A stretch of DNA of 64,000 nt from Hymenobacter sp. HSC-4F20 (GTDB lineage: Bacteria > Bacteroidota > Bacteroidia > Cytophagales > Hymenobacteraceae): the NCBI RefSeq assembly GCF_019599275.1, contig NZ_JAHZTD010000002.1:1383320-1447319 (forward strand), in the 5' to 3' direction. The position numbers and the translations under genes are program-made. This document shows positions 59,586 through 64,000 of this stretch, piece after piece. How positions within the stretch are numbered: position 1 is the stretch's first letter; each line of letters begins with the position of its first letter. Below the pieces are notes generated by a model. That model had not been told where the DNA came from. It saw nothing but the letters and a program-made list of their open reading frames with translations, and did not search any database.

Positions 59586-60482
59586 ATGGCTGAGCAAACT
59601 GCTAAGCGTCAAATCAACGTTCCGATGATGGCCGACCTGGCCGCCCGGGGCGAAACTCCGGAGGTTTTATTTTGGGTAGGCTGCGCCGGGGCCTTCGACG
59701 ACCGGTACAAGCGCGTTACCCGGGCTTTCGTGCGTATTTTGGAGCATGTGGGCGTGAAATATGCCGTGCTAGGGATGGAAGAAACCTGCACTGGCGACCC
59801 GGCCAAGCGTGCCGGTAACGAGTTCCTGTTCCAGATGCAGGCCATGCAGAACATTACTACCCTCAATGGCTACGGCATTAAGAAGGTAGTCACGGCCTGC
59901 CCGCACTGCTTTAACACGATTAAGAATGAGTACCCGGCCCTAGGCGGCGAGTACGAGGTAATTCACCACAGCACTTTTCTGCAGCAGCTTATTAATGAAG
60001 GTCGGGTGACGGCTGAAGGAGGCGAGTCGTTCAAGGGCCGCCGCATCACTTTCCACGACTCTTGCTACCTGGGCCGGGCCAACAACATCTACGAAGCGCC
60101 CCGGGCCGTGCTGGAAGTGCTGGACGCCGACCTGCTGGAGATGAAGCGCTGCAAAACCAACGGCCTCTGCTGCGGAGCCGGCGGCGCTCAGATGTGGAAA
60201 GAGCCTGAGCCGGGCAAGAAGGACATCAACATTGAGCGGGCTGAAGAAGCCCTGGCTACCTTGGATGGCAACGCCGACGTGCTGCGCCATCTAAACGGGG
60301 TAGAAAGTACGGCCCCGGCCCTGCCTGCTGGCTCCAACCACGGCGGCAGCGTTATTGCGGTAGCCTGCCCCTTCTGCATGACCATGATGGCCGATGGCGT
60401 GAAAAACAAAGAGCGGGAACAGGATGTGCAGGTGTTTGATCTTGCCGAGCTGATTGCCTCTGCCGAGGGCCTCAACGCCTAA
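59586..60482 (+). CDS. CCG-domain (Fe-S)-binding protein (HdrB/LldE-like)
   Basis: A 298-aa protein with two cysteine-rich CCG domains: LFWVGCAGAFDDRYKRVTRAF...ETCTGDPAKRAG...TACPHCFNTIKNEYP and FHDSCYLGRANNIYEAP...TNGLCCGAGGAQMW...ACPFCMTMMADGVK. Such domains bind an unusual 4Fe-4S cluster in HdrB, GlpC and lactate/glycolate oxidase subunits. It is 41 bp after the membrane 4Fe-4S gene and is its presumed partner, forming a membrane-tethered redox module. Confidence 0.92.
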   Translation: MAEQTAKRQINVPMMADLAARGETPEVLFWVGCAGAFDDRYKRVTRAFVRILEHVGVKYAVLGMEETCTGDPAKRAGNEFLFQMQAMQNITTLNGYGIKKVVTACPHCFNTIKNEYPALGGEYEVIHHSTFLQQLINEGRVTAEGGESFKGRRITFHDSCYLGRANNIYEAPRAVLEVLDADLLEMKRCKTNGLCCGAGGAQMWKEPEPGKKDINIERAEEALATLDGNADVLRHLNGVESTAPALPAGSNHGGSVIAVACPFCMTMMADGVKNKEREQDVQVFDLAELIASAEGLNA

Positions 60483-60513
60483 GAACTGCCTTTGCCTTGT
60501 CTTGCTCTCAATG

Positions 60514-60550
60514 CAGCCCCGCCGGAACTTCTGAGCGGGGCTGTTTCTTT
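60514..60550 (+). terminator. Terminator after the Fe-S pair
   Basis: CAGCCCCGC/GCGGGGCTG 9-bp stem, 12-nt loop, then TTTCTTTG. Confidence 0.75.
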
Positions 60551-60646
60551 GTATACCACGGCGCTTCACGGTGACGGATACTCTCTGCCGGTTCTCAGGG
60601 TCAGCCACCGTCGACATCGTCTTTTTATCCGCATACCTTACGGCTT

Positions 60647-61144
60647 ATGTACGTACCCTTGAGTCAATTGCCAGCGTCAGCACGCATCTGGATTTATCAG
60701 GCGGAGCGGCCCTTTAGTTCTGCGGAGCTAGCGGCCGTGCAACCCGCCCTGCAGCATTTTGCTACCGAGTGGACCAGTCATGGACGTATGCTGGCAGCTT
60801 CGGCCGAGGTGCTGCATCAACAGTTTTTGATTTTGGCCCTGGATGAAGCTGTGGCTGATGCTAGCGGGTGTTCTATTGATGCCTCTGTGCGGTTTGTACG
60901 CGAGGTAGAGCAGCAAGTGGGCCAGCAGTTGCTGGAAAAGTCGAAGTTGGCTTTTCTGTTGGAAGGCACGGTGCATCTGCTCGACCGGCGCGAGCTGCGG
61001 GCAGCCGTGGAGACTGGTTTACTACGCCCCGACACGCTCTATTTCGACAACACCATTGCTACAGTAGGCCAGCTGCGCACGGCCTGGCCTGCGCCGGCTG
61101 CCTCTACTTGGCTCAGTCGGTATTTTCGGCCCGTAACCTCCTGA
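60647..61144 (+). CDS. Conserved small protein, often mislabelled ABC transporter ATPase
   Basis: A 165-aa soluble protein (MYVPLSQLPASARIWIYQAERPFSSAEL). It has no Walker motifs, so an ATPase label sometimes given to relatives is not supported. The middle segment LILALDEAVADASGCSIDASVRFVREVE is distinctive and looks conserved. It is a single-gene unit between a terminator and the PorE-like gene. Function unknown. Confidence 0.75.
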   Translation: MYVPLSQLPASARIWIYQAERPFSSAELAAVQPALQHFATEWTSHGRMLAASAEVLHQQFLILALDEAVADASGCSIDASVRFVREVEQQVGQQLLEKSKLAFLLEGTVHLLDRRELRAAVETGLLRPDTLYFDNTIATVGQLRTAWPAPAASTWLSRYFRPVTS

Positions 61145-61240
61145 ACAGGAAATTCGTCCTGCCGGTTGTATCTTGATATACTTGCTGCCAAAATGTTCGT
61201 TATTCGTTTTGGTATTGCCCCCATCCCATTCCTGCACTTC

Positions 61241-63172
61241 ATGAAAACCTATATTCTACTAGGAGCACTAGCCGGCTCGGCCGCCTTGCTCGGCGGCTGC
61301 GCTACTTCCGGTAGCCTGAGTAAGGCTGATAAACGCTTCGCCCAAGGGGAATACGAAACTGCTATCGGCTTATACAAGAAAGATGTAGCAAAGGGGCGCA
61401 ATGTAGCGCAGTCGAACTATCGGATTGCGGAAGCCTACCGGCTCTCAAACCGTTTGGAGCAAGCAGAGCCGTATTACAAAGCGGCCCTGGATGGTAAGGC
61501 CAAAGCCCCGGACGCTGGGTTTCGCTATGCCCAGGCCCTGCGCGCGGTAGGTAAAACGGAGGAGGCTGCTACCCAATTTGAAACCTATGCGCAAGCCGGC
61601 AGCAACCGTACGCTGGCGGAGCAGGCGGAAGCTGCGGCCCGTACTGCCCGGGCTTCTACAGCCATCTTAGCCCTGCGCACCAACGACGAGGTGACACCGC
61701 TGGATCAGATCAACACCCCAGCCGCTGAATTCAGCGCTACCCGTATGCCAGAAACCAAAGAGCTGGTTTTCGCTTCGGGGCGGGAGGGCAAGGTGTTTCA
61801 AGGTAACGGGGAAGGATTCAACGACTTGTATGCCATCAAATTTGAGGACGAGCAGAAGCTGACCGGTGGTACCGTCCGGAAGCTCGAGCCTATCTTTAAC
61901 TCCGATAACCGCCACGAAGCCAGCGCTACCTACTCGCCCGACGGGAAGATGATGGTATTTGCGCGCTCCAACGATGGATCGAAGAAGGGATACCTCAGCG
62001 TTGACTTGTGGGCCTCGTACTACCGCAACGGTGCCTGGACGGAGCCCGAGATTCTGCGCGTAGTGAACAGTAGTACCGCTGACGAGTTTTCGCCGGTATT
62101 CTCCCCCGATGGGCAGACGCTCTACTTCACTTCCACCCGTAAAGGCGGCCTCGGGGGCAACGACTTGTATAAGTCAACGATGGAAAGCCCTGGCCGTTTC
62201 TCTTCCCCCGAAAACCTGGGTGACCAGATTAACACATCCGGCAACGAGAACTTCCCCGCCATTGCCCCGGATGGCACCCTGTATTTTTCCTCGGATGGCC
62301 ATCCGGGCTTTGGCAAGCTCGACATCTTCAAGGTCCAGAAGGGCAAAGTGGTAAACCTTGGGGCACCTATTAACAGTAACGGCGACGATTTTGCCCCCTT
62401 CTTCACGAGTCAGCGAGTAGGTGTATTCTCCTCCAACCGCGCTGGCGGTAAAGGGTCAGACGACTTGTACCTCTTCCGGGAGCGGCCCTACAAGTACGTG
62501 ACCTTTTACGCCGATGGCACCTTGGTAGAGCGTAACGATAGAACCGGCTCATCAGCTCCCATCGCCAACGAAACCGTTACCCTTTACAGCAGCAACGGGC
62601 AGAAACTGCAGGAAGCCACTACAGGAGCCGATGGAAAATTCAGCTTCAAGCTCGACACGGCTACTGCTGCTTACTCCTTGGTAGCAAACCGCTCCGGCTA
62701 TTTCACAGCGCGAAATTCGTTGAGCACTATAGGACGTCGGCCGCCCCAAGAAGCCTTGCCAGATCTAATGAACGATATACGAGTGCCCGTTACCCTCACG
62801 CTCACCAGAATCGTGAAGAATAAGGCCATTGTCGTCGACAATATCTTTTACGATTACGATAAAGCAGATATCCGGTCCGACGCTGCTGTGGAGCTAGATA
62901 AGCTGGTTCAAACACTAAACGACAACCCCAAAATTACCATCGAGCTTAGCTCCCACACCGACTCCCGCGGTAAAGACGCCTATAACTTAGCCCTTTCCCA
63001 GCGTCGTGCTGAATCAGCGGTGGCTTACATCGTGTCAAAAGGCATCGACAAGTCGAGAATAACGGCTAAAGGATACGGAGAGTCTCGTCCGGTTATCAAA
63101 AACGCTAAGACGGAGGAGGACTACCAGCGCAATCGTCGCACAGAGTTCAAAGTCACTAGAATCGATGAGTAA
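61241..63172 (+). CDS. PorE-like lipoprotein: TPR, beta-propeller, CRD and OmpA-type peptidoglycan domain
   Basis: A 643-aa lipoprotein (signal ending LLGGCATSG; the ATG at 61241 gives the normal signal). TPR-like repeats at about 25-150 (FAQGEYETAIGLYKKDVAKG, NRLEQAEPYYKAALDG) are followed by a WD40/PD40 beta-propeller (EFSPVFSPDGQTLYFTSTRKGGLGGNDLYKS, ENFPAIAPDGTLYFSSDGHPGFGKLDIFKV), a carboxypeptidase-regulatory-like domain near 440-525, and an OmpA C-terminal domain (NIFYDYDKADIRSDAAVELDKLVQ...IELSSHTDSRGKDAYNLALSQRRAESAV). This domain order matches PorE of the type IX secretion system, which links to peptidoglycan. Confidence 0.9.
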   Translation: MKTYILLGALAGSAALLGGCATSGSLSKADKRFAQGEYETAIGLYKKDVAKGRNVAQSNYRIAEAYRLSNRLEQAEPYYKAALDGKAKAPDAGFRYAQALRAVGKTEEAATQFETYAQAGSNRTLAEQAEAAARTARASTAILALRTNDEVTPLDQINTPAAEFSATRMPETKELVFASGREGKVFQGNGEGFNDLYAIKFEDEQKLTGGTVRKLEPIFNSDNRHEASATYSPDGKMMVFARSNDGSKKGYLSVDLWASYYRNGAWTEPEILRVVNSSTADEFSPVFSPDGQTLYFTSTRKGGLGGNDLYKSTMESPGRFSSPENLGDQINTSGNENFPAIAPDGTLYFSSDGHPGFGKLDIFKVQKGKVVNLGAPINSNGDDFAPFFTSQRVGVFSSNRAGGKGSDDLYLFRERPYKYVTFYADGTLVERNDRTGSSAPIANETVTLYSSNGQKLQEATTGADGKFSFKLDTATAAYSLVANRSGYFTARNSLSTIGRRPPQEALPDLMNDIRVPVTLTLTRIVKNKAIVVDNIFYDYDKADIRSDAAVELDKLVQTLNDNPKITIELSSHTDSRGKDAYNLALSQRRAESAVAYIVSKGIDKSRITAKGYGESRPVIKNAKTEEDYQRNRRTEFKVTRIDE

Positions 63173-63182
63173 TTTATAAAGC

Positions 63183-63240
63183 GCCAAGACAAGTGAAAAG
63201 CTGAGCTGCGTGAGCAGCTCAGCTTTTCACTTGTCTTGGC
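63183..63240 (+). terminator. 27-bp perfect hairpin after the PorE-like gene
   Basis: Positions 63183-63209 pair without mismatch with 63214-63240 around a GTGA loop. This is the longest perfect stem in the window and insulates the PorE-like gene from the rRNA operon. Confidence 0.8.
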
Positions 63241-63452
63241 ATTTGGGTCGCATTTCCATCTCAATTCTTCTAATGAGTAGCTTATGCGACCAGCACCTGC
63301 CATCGGACGGGGTTTTAGAAGTAATGATGCTCTCATTATCAGTTTGTTAACCTGAATTTCTTGTTGATCTCCAGTAAAAAATTACTGTATGCCCCCATGC
63401 CGTGAGAGATAAACCAAATTAAGATAATAAGCCTTCAAAAAGATCATAGCGT

Positions 63453-63482
63453 TTGGGAAACGCATTTATCCTTGTAGTTTTG
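63453..63482 (+). promoter_or_regulatory. rRNA promoter P1 (TTG-N19-TAGTTTTG)
   Basis: TTTG at 63452-63455 (TTG 63453-63455), then 19 bp, then TAGTTTTG at 63475-63482. Full match to the Bacteroidota -33/-7 consensus. Confidence 0.75.
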
Positions 63483-63596
63483 CACTCCCAATCCGAAACG
63501 CGGTTGGAAGACAGACTCACTCAAGTTTGCTTTATCTATGGATTGTTAGGGTGTAAACTCTGATTAGAACGAATAGATAAAAAATGCGAAAGTCTA

Positions 63597-63628
63597 TTGC
63601 AATTTTGAAGTAAGCCTCTTTATCTTTG
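63597..63628 (+). promoter_or_regulatory. rRNA promoter P2 (TTG-N21-TATCTTTG)
   Basis: TTG at 63597-63599, 21 bp spacer, TATCTTTG at 63621-63628. Confidence 0.65.
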
Positions 63629-63691
63629 CAGCCCGCTTCAACAGGAAGCGCGAGCAAGAGAAGAGAGCAATAAAAAAGTTTGCCGCTTTTC

Positions 63692-63721
63692 TTGCTCTAC
63701 TAGGAAAAAGCAGTACCTTTG
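63692..63721 (+). promoter_or_regulatory. rRNA promoter P3 (TTG-N19-TACCTTTG)
   Basis: TTG at 63692-63694, 19 bp spacer, TACCTTTG at 63714-63721. Closest promoter to 16S, with a leader of about 240 nt. Confidence 0.78.
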
Positions 63722-63970
63722 TCGCCGCTTCCGATAGAAACGCTATTGGCGTAGGGAAGGCAAGGCAAGCAGCTTGCCACGAGGCTGGTTCCAATAGGGG
63801 ACTGGCAGACGTTCTTTGAATGATTGGAAAAGACAAATAGGTAAGGCAGCGTGGGCGAAAGCTCGGGCTGCGCATAAGCAGTGTTCCCGGGCATGACTCG
63901 GGCATACACTACAGAGTCGGATCAGCACTTGACATCGGCCCTACTGCGGTAGGTGCTACGTAATTTATAC

Positions 63971-64000
63971 AATGGAGAGTTTGATCCTGGCTCAGGATGA
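63971..64000 (+). rRNA. 16S ribosomal RNA, 5' end (truncated by the window)
   Basis: AGAGTTTGATCCTGGCTCAG, the universal 16S 5' segment, starts at 63976, so the mature 5' end lies near 63969-63971. Only about 30 nt are inside the window. Confidence 0.96.

Larger units (their letters stand above)
63241..63970 (+). other. rRNA operon promoter and leader region
   Basis: No protein gene is supported. Three promoter matches are annotated separately. After the last one, GTTCTTTGA at 63811-63819 looks like the boxA-like antitermination signal of Bacteroidota rRNA leaders (inference). The 16S gene follows. Confidence 0.7.

Noticed and set aside
63594..63928. Minus-strand frames in the rRNA leader
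   Set aside because: They run through the rRNA promoters and leader and have no family-like features.

Overview
The window looks like a chromosomal segment of a GC-rich Bacteroidota bacterium of the Hymenobacteraceae/Cytophagales type. The evidence is TAnnTTTG -7 promoter elements (best examples TTG-N19-TAnnTTTG before the rRNA operon and tRNA-Phe), a SusC/SusD pair with FecR and an ECF sigma factor, a DUF4270 lipoprotein, a lipoprotein-type LptC, a PorE-like OmpA protein and a bacterial GGGP-synthase homologue. The genus is an inference. The window ends in the first bases of a 16S rRNA gene.

Layout. 0-7.4 kb: recF (-), then pdhA, a membrane-anchored TPR protein, ribH, a zinc-less DksA-type regulator with a structured leader, a pseudouridine synthase with a very long disordered N-terminus, and coaX. 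7.4-14 kb: envelope-biogenesis genes (outer-membrane protein, lptC, small membrane protein, PpiD/SurA-like foldase, TPR protein). 14-22.5 kb: recJ, a secreted protein, an M61 peptidase, lptB, a GH3-family protein and a MORN-like lipoprotein. 22.6-29.6 kb: mostly minus strand, with an AIM24-family protein, gltX, a pentapeptide-repeat protein, RidA and glmS. 29.6-41.7 kb: a DUF4270 lipoprotein with a glycogen-synthase N-terminal-domain protein (-), panC, panD, a flippase-like membrane protein, heptose-phosphate adenylyltransferase, a zinc metallopeptidase, an acyl-CoA dehydrogenase, an AraC-type regulator, a GGGP-synthase homologue with two membrane-associated proteins, and a J-domain/TPR membrane protein. 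41.8-49 kb (-): ECF sigma, FecR anti-sigma, TonB-dependent SusC with an STN domain, and SusD, an apparently enzyme-free transport locus.

49.97-57.90 kb is the main accessory region: a 7.9 kb AT-richer integrative element in the 3' end of tRNA-Phe, bounded by a 15-bp direct repeat that restores the tRNA 3' end. It carries a tyrosine recombinase, an excisionase-like protein, a possible rolling-circle-type replication protein, and two cargo modules. The first is a three-gene operon: TcmP, a Gp37/Gp68-type three-Cys protein, and an unrecognised 306-aa protein. The second is a Panacea-domain antitoxin overlapping a probable toxin. The element has no capsid, tail or conjugation genes. Periodic GCATACTA-type repeats near both ends look like recombinase or excisionase arm sites. 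The three-gene operon is the best candidate for an undescribed system, possibly defensive.

After the tRNA come a membrane Fe-S/CCG-domain redox pair, a small conserved protein, a PorE-like type IX secretion protein, a 27-bp perfect terminator hairpin, and an rRNA operon with three tandem promoters.
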